DNA of 64,000 bases from Chitinophaga rupis (GTDB lineage Bacteria > Bacteroidota > Bacteroidia > Chitinophagales > Chitinophagaceae), in assembly GCF_900109685.1 (NCBI RefSeq), contig NZ_FOBB01000004.1:282117-346116 (forward strand), given 5' to 3'. Under the pieces are notes generated by a model that was not told where the DNA came from, made no database searches, and saw nothing but the letters and a program-made list of their open reading frames with translations. The position numbers and the translations under genes are program-made. Positions within the stretch are counted from its first letter, which is position 1, and each line of letters starts with the position of its first letter. Positions 25,784 to 34,227 of this stretch are shown one piece after another.

Positions 25784-26959
25784 ATGAGTGAAACAGATAT
25801 GAGCCTTTATCCTGATCCGGACTTATTGCTTCAACGAATGGTTGAAAAAATTACTGGTACTATCAGTGAAAGGGATAACTATGTATTAGAGGAATTGATT
25901 GAAAAAAATGAGGACGTAAAAAATGCATGGACAGCATTCTCATCGAGTTTCAGCCAGGAAGATAGGGACACACAAATGGCCAGGTTGGGAACAGATGTGT
26001 TTTGGAAAGGTAGCGCTTTAAATAGAAATGTAATTGCCCAAAACAAAGTATATATAATAAAACGGTGGTTGTGGGCCGCAGTATTTACTGGCATACTAGC
26101 GGGCAGTTATCTTTTGTACACGCAATTGAGGGGGGTTAAAAGAAATTTATTCCTTACCGGCAATCCCACACAGGCAACTAATAGCATCCAGTTACAACTG
26201 GCCGAAGGCCAGACTATTGATCTCTCTGCTACTCAAGGCACTGTACAGGCAGGCAACACTACATTGGTTAACCAGCAAAAAAGCCTGCATTTTACAGACG
26301 CAGGTACGGGAGATGGAGTAGGAGGATTAAACACTTTAAAAGTACCTGTTGGTCAGGATTATAATATCGTACTAGCAGATGGCACCAAAGTACAGATGAA
26401 TAGCGCTACGGAAATGCGTTTCCCTTTCAGGTTCAACGGTGCTACCCGTGATATCTATATTAACGGGGAAGCTTACCTGGAAGTAGCCCGAGACGCAAAA
26501 CATCCGCTTATTGTGCATTCTGCCGGCAGCGCAGTACAAGTATTAGGTACTTCTTTTAATATAAATACTTATGAAGCGGACCAATTAACAGTATCATTAG
26601 TAAACGGATCTGTAAAAGTGAAGAACCGGGGTAAAGAGACGATAATACGGCCAGGCGAACAAGCTGTAGTGCAGCAAACGGCCGGTAATATACAGGTACT
26701 GGCATTTGACAGGGAGGAAGTACTTAGCTGGCGCGAGGGCATCCGAATTTTTGATAATGCCACCGTACAGGAAATTTCCAGCGTGTTACCGAGGTGGTAT
26801 GGGGTACAAATTCAAATAGATAATCCATCCTTAGCTGATAGACGCTTTTCCGGTGTACTGGACCGTAAAATGCCTATACAAGATTTTTTGAACGCTCTCA
26901 AAGCAACCATTGCACTCGACTATTATGAAGATAAAAAGGGCGTCCTGCATCTGAAATAA
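25784..26959 (+). CDS. FecR-family anti-sigma factor, second copy
   Basis: The 391-residue protein has an N-terminal cytoplasmic anti-sigma segment (about 1-90) and one membrane span (about 93-112). The periplasmic FecR domain carries VGQDYNIVLADGTKVQMNSA and VLGTSFNINTYE, and a DUF4974-like C-terminus contains VLDRKMPIQDFLNALKA. It should restrain the sigma factor just upstream and receive the signal from the STN domain of the divergent SusC. A hairpin terminator about 140 bases downstream separates it from the second FecR-like gene. Confidence 0.94.
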   Translation: MSETDMSLYPDPDLLLQRMVEKITGTISERDNYVLEELIEKNEDVKNAWTAFSSSFSQEDRDTQMARLGTDVFWKGSALNRNVIAQNKVYIIKRWLWAAVFTGILAGSYLLYTQLRGVKRNLFLTGNPTQATNSIQLQLAEGQTIDLSATQGTVQAGNTTLVNQQKSLHFTDAGTGDGVGGLNTLKVPVGQDYNIVLADGTKVQMNSATEMRFPFRFNGATRDIYINGEAYLEVARDAKHPLIVHSAGSAVQVLGTSFNINTYEADQLTVSLVNGSVKVKNRGKETIIRPGEQAVVQQTAGNIQVLAFDREEVLSWREGIRIFDNATVQEISSVLPRWYGVQIQIDNPSLADRRFSGVLDRKMPIQDFLNALKATIALDYYEDKKGVLHLK

Positions 26960-27095
26960 CAATTAAAATTTTGATGGTTTTGAGGAACTAGAAACTAAAC
27001 ATTTTCTGTGATGTCATTAAAATGTGAAATGTTAATCAGATTTAAAGGAGCTATGAAATCATTATTTTTTTCACCAATAGATTCAATAGCTTCAT

Positions 27096-27120
27096 AGGCC
27101 GCTTTCCAGCGGCCTTTTTA
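27096..27120 (+). terminator. Rho-independent terminator
   Basis: An 8-bp stem with loop TTCC (27096-27115) is followed by TTTTTA. The hairpin core is identical to that at 3242-3261. Here it lies between the two FecR genes rather than after both, so the gene at 27298 probably has its own promoter in 27121-27297. No other feature was found in this 338-base gap. Confidence 0.88.
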
Positions 27121-27297
27121 ACTAATTATCAGCTTGAGTAGTACACACTCAATTTTGCAACGGTATCGTTACTAACGGACGACTTATTGTTGCCTCCTTC
27201 AAGGCAAGGCAATCTGTTGTCACGTAAACGCCTGGCACCTTAGCTAAAAGCAAGTCATAAGATCCCAAGGTAATCTTCGAAATTTAAAGTATTAATT

Positions 27298-28404
27298 ATG
27301 GTTGATTGGAACAACGTATGTTCAACTATCTTAGCCATACTTAACCGTATGCTGGGAAAAGCGCAGGATACCGCAGTAGAAGAAACGGTCAAAAATCCGC
27401 ATAAGATCCGTTCTTACTTCAGGCGTTTAAAAAAGTATATCCCGTTATTTAAAAAACTACAACCATTGTTTTATCTGTTAGTGCCAATTTTACTTTTCAC
27501 ACCATTATATAACAGACCACTGCATATTTCTCCCGAAACTCTACCTGGAGCTAACTCTAACAATGCAGAGAATAGTATACGGATTGACTTGCCTGATGAA
27601 AGTACTGTTATTATTAATGATTCTTTAGGCCCGGTTGATGTAACAGTGGACGTAGATAGTTTGGCACATGCTATTACCGTGAGGCACAAAAACAATAAAA
27701 AGAAACCGATAAGGATCACTATTCCAAAGGGTAAAAGCATGCGTATACGGCTACGTGATGGATCAAAGGTTCATCTTAATTCATCAACAACGTTTGAATA
27801 TCCGGTTGCCTGGGAGGAGCATAGGGACGTATACCTGAATGGGGAAGGGTACTTTGAGGTCACTAAAAATGAAAAGCAAGCCTTTATTGTGTATTCCAAG
27901 AACATGGATATAACAGTTTTAGGTACTTCCTTTAATGTTAACAATTATCCCGATATGGAAAACAGCGAGGTGACTGTTGTAGAAGGACGCGTATTAATTA
28001 AATCAAAACAGGACAGTACCGTCCTTTCTGGAGGTAAAAATGCAATTATAAACCAGTTATCAGGAAAAATATTAGTAGAACGGTCAAGGCAAACACCTGA
28101 ATCAGGTTGGAACAAGGGGTTATATATATATTACAACAAGCCATTAAAAATGATTTGCAAAGATCTTACCAGGTTATACAATACAAATATTATTATTGAT
28201 GACCCTACAATTGCAAGTTTGCGTTTTACAGGTATTTGCAATTTTCGTGACCCTATTATAGAATTTCTTTCCGGGTTAGTTGATATCACTGATGAGGTAT
28301 ACTATTACAGGGATTATATTGGCCAATGGCATGTTCAAAAAAAATCATCACATGTTTTCAATCCACTGGGCTATATGACAGGTAGTGGTCATAACGCCAA
28401 CTAA
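27298..28404 (+). CDS. FecR-like protein lacking the anti-sigma domain (intact copy)
   Basis: The 368-residue protein has a short, basic cytoplasmic tail of about 57 residues, a membrane span (about 58-74) and a periplasmic FecR domain (GKSMRIRLRDGSKVHLNSST, VLGTSFNVNNYP). A DUF4974-like C-terminus follows. The N-terminal anti-sigma domain of normal FecR proteins is missing. It is the intact counterpart of the frameshifted gene at 2191-3227. It may sense the same periplasmic signal without binding a sigma factor, acting as a decoy, a co-sensor or a partner of the regulator next door; these are guesses. The MauE-like gene follows 68 bases downstream. Confidence 0.85.
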   Translation: MVDWNNVCSTILAILNRMLGKAQDTAVEETVKNPHKIRSYFRRLKKYIPLFKKLQPLFYLLVPILLFTPLYNRPLHISPETLPGANSNNAENSIRIDLPDESTVIINDSLGPVDVTVDVDSLAHAITVRHKNNKKKPIRITIPKGKSMRIRLRDGSKVHLNSSTTFEYPVAWEEHRDVYLNGEGYFEVTKNEKQAFIVYSKNMDITVLGTSFNVNNYPDMENSEVTVVEGRVLIKSKQDSTVLSGGKNAIINQLSGKILVERSRQTPESGWNKGLYIYYNKPLKMICKDLTRLYNTNIIIDDPTIASLRFTGICNFRDPIIEFLSGLVDITDEVYYYRDYIGQWHVQKKSSHVFNPLGYMTGSGHNAN

Positions 28405-28472
28405 GCTAAAATGACCTCCTAAATGGCCCAAAATGATAACGATCATTTACGGACAATATCTTACATTCGGTT

Positions 28473-28928
28473 ATGCTCAAAAGAACCATTCCTTCTATTA
28501 TAGCGTTGCTATTAATAGTGTTGTTCTTATACACCGGTATTAGCAAACTAATGGAGTACACCGTGTTTAAAGAACAAATAGGCGCCTCCCCTATTTTGCA
28601 TCCTATTGCACCTTTTATTGCCTGGGCACTACCGCTGGCAGAATTTGCGGTAGCAGTACTACTATTTATACCAGCCTGGCGATTATGGGGATTATATGCG
28701 TCCTTTGTATTAATGATAGCTTTCACCGGTTATGTAATTGCAATCGTGAGTTTCAGTAAAGAGCTACCCTGTAGCTGTGGTGGCGTATTACAGGAAATGA
28801 GTTGGAACCAGCATATCATCTTTAATATTATAATGACAATACTGGCACTGATAGGCGCCATCCTGGAAAGAAAGCGTCCCAAAGTACAGGACCTAGACAA
28901 TGCCAAACATCACATTGCCCCCCTGTAA
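28473..28928 (+). CDS. MauE/DoxX-family redox-associated membrane protein
   Basis: The 151-residue protein has four predicted membrane spans and a Cys-Ser-Cys-Gly-Gly motif (Cys100, Cys102) before the last span, as in MauE-like and DoxX-related proteins linked to periplasmic thiol redox. No partner thioredoxin is adjacent. It lies between the FecR-like gene and the AraC pseudogene, and no equivalent is present in the paralogous module near the window start. It may support disulfide formation or reduction in exported proteins; that function is inferred from the family. Confidence 0.82.
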   Translation: MLKRTIPSIIALLLIVLFLYTGISKLMEYTVFKEQIGASPILHPIAPFIAWALPLAEFAVAVLLFIPAWRLWGLYASFVLMIAFTGYVIAIVSFSKELPCSCGGVLQEMSWNQHIIFNIIMTILALIGAILERKRPKVQDLDNAKHHIAPL

Positions 28929-29010
28929 GACCTTTCCGTTTAATACCATCCCCTACTGAAAAATACATGTATGGCGGTGCTGTACAATTGCAGCTCCTTT
29001 TTTTAATTTA

Positions 29011-29036
29011 CAATAGATTAATCCCCACCAATAAAC
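29011..29036 (+). promoter_or_regulatory. Conserved upstream block of the AraC pseudogene
   Basis: CAATAGATTAATCC followed by CCACCAATAAAC matches the block at 6478-6501 except for one substitution and two extra C residues. It retains position relative to the gene start, so it is probably an inherited promoter or operator. Confidence 0.5.
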
Positions 29037-29124
29037 CCAGCAGGTATTATATTTAAAACTGCGTAGGTCATACATCTGCCTGCTGTAGGCCATGCTTTAA
29101 TTGGATCCTCAACAACTATTGATT

Positions 29125-30037
29125 ATGCAAAAAACCACTAACCCATCCCTCAAAATAAGCTCCCTTGGTGAGCCGGTGGTTATCCCCCAAAAGTTGAAAC
29201 GCTCTATTGCTACCTGGGCAAACGTAGAATACCACCGATACAATTTTGGACATATTCTTACACAAACACTTTTATATAAACTGTTCCGCATTTACATCCT
29301 CCGCTTCCGTATGAAACAGGCTGCTTTTGTGCAGTTATACCGCCGCCGGGGAGCCATTTGTATGTTTTGCTGTTTAAATGGTTCCCTGCAGATCATGCTG
29401 CCTGAAATACCCGCGCTTTCCATCCAAAAAGATCAATTCGGGTTTGCATATTTGCCGGAGGGTGCCCGTCTTTTACAGCCAGTAGCCGAAACAGAGCTCT
29501 TTATCGTTGAACTGGAAGCCCCGATGCTGGAAGAACTGGCAGCCAGCAGGAAAGAATTTAAGGAACTGGTAGACCTGGCAACGGTGAATGATTCTACAGC
29601 CAGGATACTTCCCTTATTACCTATGAATCACATGATTCATCATATACTGGAAGACATGCGGCTATGCAAACAATCCAGGGGAAACTTATTAATGGAACTA
29701 AAGACGGCCAACCTTCAACTCATAAACCTATACCGGAAAGTACTGAACGAAAACGAAAATTTCAAAAAGCTGCCTACCCAGTCGAACCTGGAAGGTTTAC
29801 CGGGAGATCAGGCAACAGCCTGATATACCGTATACGGTTAGCTATTTTGTCAAAAAGGATGATATTGACCAAGGTGCCTTCGAGACTAACTTCCAAACTG
29901 TTTTTAAGAAGCGTTTACACGACTTTATGAAAGAGGCCTGTATTAAAAAGCTCCTCCCCCCTGCTAATTCCCGTCTACCCTTTATCAAAACAATGCTACC
30001 TTTTTTCCCGATCCCTTCCTATTTTGCACCCCATTAA
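29125..30037 (+). pseudogene. AraC-family regulator, frameshifted and truncated
   Basis: The frame from ATG 29125 encodes the same N-terminal region as the intact AraC gene at 6603 (for example TQTLLYKLFRIYILRFRMKQ) but stops at 29823 after LPTQSNLEG. The continuation is visible in the +1 frame: VYREIRQQPDIPYTVSYFVKK, which aligns with the intact protein, then VFKKRLHDFMKEACIKK. A small internal deletion near 29790-29803 explains the shift. After about 29952 the similarity ends and the second helix-turn-helix is replaced by unrelated sequence up to a TAA at 30035. The gene has therefore lost half of its DNA-binding domain and cannot be a normal regulator. The truncated 230-residue sensor half could still be made. 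The TTG at 29101 is an unlikely start. Confidence 0.85.
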
Positions 30038-30049
30038 ACTTCCGCATGC

Positions 30050-32011
30050 ATGAATAAACTCCTCCCAGGCATTTGCCTGCTATTAGCACCCGTCATCAGC
30101 CGTGCTACCGATTACAACCTCACCTCACCGGATAAAAAGATAGCCGTTAAGGTACAGGTCACCAACACCCTGCAATGGTCTGTAACGTATAACAATGAAA
30201 CCCTGCTGCTGCCCAGCACCATTAGTATGGAGCTGGCCAATGGCCCGGTATTAGGACAAACACCCGTGCTGAAAAAACAGCAGCGCAATACGGTAAATAG
30301 CGTGATAGACGCCGTTGTGCCCGTAAAACAAGCACACATACCGGAACAGTATAATGAGCTGCGCCTGAACTTCAAAGGCAATTATACCGTATGTTTCCGC
30401 GCCTATAATGATGGTGTGGCTTACCGTTTTGAAACGGCCCTGGGTATGGAGATCACCGTAAAAAATGAGCCGATCCAATACCAGCTGCCGGAAGATGACC
30501 GGAGCTGGTGGCCCATTGATGGCCACGTGTCCCCCACCTTCCAGAGCCATTATGAATATGGATTTAAAGATACCAGCATAGCCCGGATCTCCGATAAGCT
30601 GTATGCCGGCCTGCCCATTTACCTGAGCACCACCAAAGGCACCAAGGTAATGATCACGGAAGCTGACCTGCACGACTATCCCAACCAGTTCCTGTTCGGT
30701 ACCAATGGCAATGCGCTGAAAGCACAGTTTCCGCCGGTGATATTGAAAGAAGAGCTACATGGCGACCGAAGCACCAAAATCCTGCAAAATGCTGATTATA
30801 TTGTAAAAACCAGCGGTACCCGCACCTTTCCCTGGCGCACGCTAATCATTAGCCCGGATGATAAAGGCATGCTGGAAAATGAGCTGGTATACAAGCTCTC
30901 CACCCCCAATGCTTTACAAAATACCAGCTGGATAAAGCCCGGCAAAGTATCCTGGGACTGGTGGAATGCCAACAATATTTATAACGTGGACTTCCGCGCC
31001 GGCATTAACACCGCTACCTATAAATACTATGTAGATTTTGCCGCTAAATACGGCCTGGAATATATTATACTGGATGAAGGCTGGACCCGCACCACGCTGG
31101 ACATCCTCCACTCCACCCCGCAGCTGGATATGCCGGAGCTGCTCAGCTATGCCAAAAGCAAGAATGTAGGCATTATACTCTGGGTACTGTGGAACGCTCT
31201 GGATGAGCATATGACCGATGCCCTCGACCTGTACGCCTCTTGGGGTGTTAAAGGTATTAAAGTAGACTTTATGCAACGTGGCGACCAATGGATGGTGAAC
31301 TTTTACGAACGTACCGCACAGGAATGCGCCAAACGGCAAATGCTGGTGGACTTTCACGGCGCCTACAAACCATCTGGCCTGAACCGCAAATACCCTAACG
31401 TGATCAACTACGAAGGCGTGAAGGGATTGGAGAACAGTAAAGGCGGTGATGAAATAACACCCGGCCATGATGTAACCCTGCCCTTTACCCGTATGGTGGC
31501 TGGCCCGATAGATTATACGCCCGGCGCTATGATCAATGCCAATAAGGATAACTTTCGCCATGTATTCTCTGAGCCCATGAGCCAGGGCACCCGCTGCCAC
31601 CAGGCTGCTATGTACGTGGTGTATGACGCTCCATTGCAGATGCTGTGCGACAATCCTTCCAACTACCTGAAGGATCCGGAATACACGCAATTCATTGCGC
31701 AGGTGCCCACCACCTGGGATACAACCATCGCCCTGCAGGGCAAGGCCGGTGAATATGTAGCCATTGCCCGTAAAAAGGGCGATACCTGGTACATTGGCGC
31801 CATGACCAACTGGGATGCCCGCAAACTGGACCTGAACCTCAGTTTCCTGGGCAGCGGCAGCTACCAGCTGGAAGCCGTTCAGGATGGCATAAATGCCGAC
31901 GAACATGCTGCTGACTACCGGTTCCATAAACAAACCGTAACTTCCGCCGATAAGCTAACCGTGCAAATGAGCAAAGGCGGGGGATGGCTAGGGAAGCTTA
32001 AAAAGAGCTGA
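30050..32011 (+). CDS. Glycoside hydrolase family 97, probably of the retaining (alpha-galactosidase-like) type
   Basis: The 653-residue exported enzyme has a signal peptide ending near SRAT, an N-terminal beta-sandwich (about 20-280), a TIM barrel (about 285-560, with YIILDEGW, GIKVDFMQRGDQ and DFHGAYKPSG) and a C-terminal beta domain. GH97 covers inverting alpha-glucosidases such as SusB and retaining alpha-galactosidases. From memory of the family, inverting members have Glu where this protein has Gly in DFHG, and retaining ones use the Asp of VDFM, here Asp406, as nucleophile. That points to a retaining enzyme. It starts 12 bases after the AraC pseudogene remnant and lies at the change from AT-rich to GC-richer sequence. 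Confidence 0.92.
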   Translation: MNKLLPGICLLLAPVISRATDYNLTSPDKKIAVKVQVTNTLQWSVTYNNETLLLPSTISMELANGPVLGQTPVLKKQQRNTVNSVIDAVVPVKQAHIPEQYNELRLNFKGNYTVCFRAYNDGVAYRFETALGMEITVKNEPIQYQLPEDDRSWWPIDGHVSPTFQSHYEYGFKDTSIARISDKLYAGLPIYLSTTKGTKVMITEADLHDYPNQFLFGTNGNALKAQFPPVILKEELHGDRSTKILQNADYIVKTSGTRTFPWRTLIISPDDKGMLENELVYKLSTPNALQNTSWIKPGKVSWDWWNANNIYNVDFRAGINTATYKYYVDFAAKYGLEYIILDEGWTRTTLDILHSTPQLDMPELLSYAKSKNVGIILWVLWNALDEHMTDALDLYASWGVKGIKVDFMQRGDQWMVNFYERTAQECAKRQMLVDFHGAYKPSGLNRKYPNVINYEGVKGLENSKGGDEITPGHDVTLPFTRMVAGPIDYTPGAMINANKDNFRHVFSEPMSQGTRCHQAAMYVVYDAPLQMLCDNPSNYLKDPEYTQFIAQVPTTWDTTIALQGKAGEYVAIARKKGDTWYIGAMTNWDARKLDLNLSFLGSGSYQLEAVQDGINADEHAADYRFHKQTVTSADKLTVQMSKGGGWLGKLKKS

Positions 32012-32157
32012 AAGCGCAAAGCTAAAAGCATAAAGCTGGAGGCTAAACGTTGAACGCGCAAAGCTAAAAGCACCAAACAGAAGCACTGCAGACCATGGGG
32101 CAACTTAAACTGCGTGCTACTTCCCGGCTTTATGCTTTATCCTTTCTGCTTTCCGCT
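32006..32157. repeat. Word-repeat island, AAAGCTAAAAGC family, with inverted arms
   Basis: The left arm (32006-32039) and right arm (32124-32157) are 34-base imperfect inverted copies made of AAAGC and TAAAAGC words. A 17-base word, GCGCAAAGCTAAAAGCA, is repeated exactly at 32014-32030 and 32056-32072. The element starts on the GH97 stop codon and ends 14 bases before the DUF885 start. Confidence 0.85.
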
Positions 32158-32171
32158 AAAAACAAATACAT

Positions 32172-33932
32172 ATGTACAAACACCTGATTTATTCCCTGTC
32201 CCTGGCCGGCCTGCTGGCTGCCTGTAACCAGGGACAAAAAGAGCCTGGCACAGGCGATAGTAGCAAGGACACTACGCAAAGTGCTGCCTTTCGCCAGTAT
32301 GAGGATCATTTCATTGAGGCCTTATGGAAAATATCGCCCGACTGGGCTACCAGTGTAGGTTATCACAAATACGACAGTGTGCTGGTGATACCAGATAGCG
32401 CCTCCCAGCAACAAGAGCTGGCCTTTTTACAGCAACAACAGGATTCCCTGCAAACCTATGATACCAGTAAGCTAAGCAGCGCGCTGCTGATAGACTATTA
32501 CCTGATCCGCAACCAGCTGGCGCAGCGTAAATGGGATCTTACAACGGCTAAAACACAGGAATGGGATCCTTCCAACTATAATGTAAGCAACACTTTTGCC
32601 ACCATACTCAATGAAACCTATGCACCGCTGGATACCCGCCTGCGCAGCTTTTACAGCCGCTTAAACAATGTACCGGCTTACTATGCAGCGGCCAAACAAC
32701 AGATCAAAGACCCGGTACCGGAGCTTACCAGCCTGGCGCAGGACCAGAACCTGGGCGGGCTTTCCATCTTTGAAAAAGACCTGGCCGATTCCCTGCAAAA
32801 AAGCGGTTTGGCTGCTGATGAAAAAAAGCAGCTGTTAGCACGTGCGAAAACGGCAGCTACTGCTATGAAGGATTTTGCCGCCTGGCTGAAAGCCCTGAAA
32901 GTGGAGCATCCGCGCAGCTTTCGTTTAGGAAAAGATCTGTACGAGGATAAATTTAAATTCAACATACAATCCATGTACAGCGCTGAGCAGATCTATGATT
33001 CTGCCATGGTGCGCAAAGCCTGGGTGCATGGTGAAATGGCCCGCATTAGCCGGCAGCTGTGGCCCAAATATTTTGGCAGCGCCCCTGTGCCAACAGATTC
33101 CCTGGTGCTGATAAAACGTATGATAGATACACTTTCTGTACAGCATGCAAAACCGGCGGAATTTCAGCAGTCTATTGAAAAGCAGCTGCCCACGCTTACG
33201 GCTTTCATCAAGGAAAAAGATCTGCTGTACATGGACCCCAGCAAACCGCTGAAAGTGCGTAAAGAACCTGGTTACATGGCAGGCGTGGCAGGCGCCTCTA
33301 TCAGCGCACCCGGCCCCTATGATAAAGGCGGCAACACCTATTATAATGTAGGCAGCCTGGAAGGATGGCCTGCCCCCAAAGCAGAAAGCTTTTTGCGGGA
33401 ATACAACCAATACATACTACAGATCCTGAACATACATGAAGCCATTCCCGGCCATTACACGCAGCTGGTACACGCCAACAAATCCCCCAGCCTGATCAAA
33501 TCATTACTGTCTAACGGTGCTATGATAGAAGGATGGGCCGTGTATACCGAACAGATGATGCTGGAAAATGGTTATGGCAACAACGCGCCTGAAATGTGGC
33601 TGATGTGGTATAAATGGAACCTGCGTACGGTTTGCAACACCATACTGGATTACAGCGTGCACGTAAAAGACATGAGTAAGGAAGATGCCATACAGCTGCT
33701 TACCCGGCAGGCCTTTCAGCAGCAGGCAGAAGCAGAGGGTAAATGGAAACGGGTGAGTGTGACCAGTGTACAGCTGACCAGCTATTATACCGGCTTTAAA
33801 GAGATCATTGACCTGCGCCATGCTTACCAGGAAAAACTGGGCAGCAAATTTAACCTGAAGGAGTTTAATGAAAAGTTCCTGAGCTATGGTAATGCTCCGG
33901 TGAAGTACATACGCCAGCTGATGCTGGATTAA
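32172..33932 (+). CDS. DUF885-family lipoprotein, probable metal-dependent hydrolase
   Basis: The 586-residue protein has a lipoprotein signal (GLLAACNQ), so it should be membrane anchored. Most of it is helical. A HEAIPGH motif at 422-428 is the signature of DUF885 proteins, thought to be zinc peptidases or carboxylesterase-like enzymes. A second conserved stretch, MIEGWAVYTEQMM, follows at about 453. Length fits the family. The GH97 gene is upstream across a repeat island, and a strong terminator follows. The substrate is unknown. Confidence 0.88.
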   Translation: MYKHLIYSLSLAGLLAACNQGQKEPGTGDSSKDTTQSAAFRQYEDHFIEALWKISPDWATSVGYHKYDSVLVIPDSASQQQELAFLQQQQDSLQTYDTSKLSSALLIDYYLIRNQLAQRKWDLTTAKTQEWDPSNYNVSNTFATILNETYAPLDTRLRSFYSRLNNVPAYYAAAKQQIKDPVPELTSLAQDQNLGGLSIFEKDLADSLQKSGLAADEKKQLLARAKTAATAMKDFAAWLKALKVEHPRSFRLGKDLYEDKFKFNIQSMYSAEQIYDSAMVRKAWVHGEMARISRQLWPKYFGSAPVPTDSLVLIKRMIDTLSVQHAKPAEFQQSIEKQLPTLTAFIKEKDLLYMDPSKPLKVRKEPGYMAGVAGASISAPGPYDKGGNTYYNVGSLEGWPAPKAESFLREYNQYILQILNIHEAIPGHYTQLVHANKSPSLIKSLLSNGAMIEGWAVYTEQMMLENGYGNNAPEMWLMWYKWNLRTVCNTILDYSVHVKDMSKEDAIQLLTRQAFQQQAEAEGKWKRVSVTSVQLTSYYTGFKEIIDLRHAYQEKLGSKFNLKEFNEKFLSYGNAPVKYIRQLMLD

Positions 33933-33950
33933 ATCACTGAAACGAATATA

Positions 33951-33991
33951 AAAAAGGGGAATGCAGCCGTATGGATTGCATTCCCCTTTTT
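33951..33991 (+). terminator. Rho-independent terminator
   Basis: A perfect 15-bp stem (33951-33965 with 33977-33991) contains GGGGAATGCA and is flanked by A and T runs. It ends the DUF885 gene. A near-identical hairpin occurs at 59475-59512. Confidence 0.92.
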
Positions 33992-34053
33992 ATATACCAG
34001 CCTTATCTGTGGCCCTTTACCTTGGTACCGTATTTGTATTATCAGAGGAAACG

Positions 34054-34227
34054 ATGAGTATGAAACGGCATATTTTTTCACTGCTGCTGTTTGCACCGCT
34101 TATTATAGCCAGTTGTGCAACGCCGCCTAAACCACCTCGTCCGCCAAGGCCTCCGCATCCACCACGCCCGCCGCATGGTATGATACAACCAGCACCGGTT
34201 ACTCCTGTTTCTTCGTGGTGGGCTTAG
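34054..34227 (+). CDS. Tiny proline-rich lipoprotein
   Basis: From ATG 34054 the frame gives 57 residues: MKRH, a hydrophobic run, a lipobox (IIASC), then a PPKPPRPPRPPHPPRPP tract and SSWWA at the end. GAGGAAACG lies just before the start. The upstream part of the open frame reaches into the preceding terminator and is not needed. The 3' end overlaps the convergent DUF1080 gene by 29 bases. Small proline-rich lipoproteins exist in this phylum, but the function is unknown and the call rests on the signal alone. Confidence 0.55.
   Translation: MSMKRHIFSLLLFAPLIIASCATPPKPPRPPRPPHPPRPPHGMIQPAPVTPVSSWWA

Noticed and set aside
30914..31933. Antisense open frame (339 codons) opposite GH97
   Set aside because: GH97 motifs fix the sense strand. 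The antisense product has a His/Val-rich random look.
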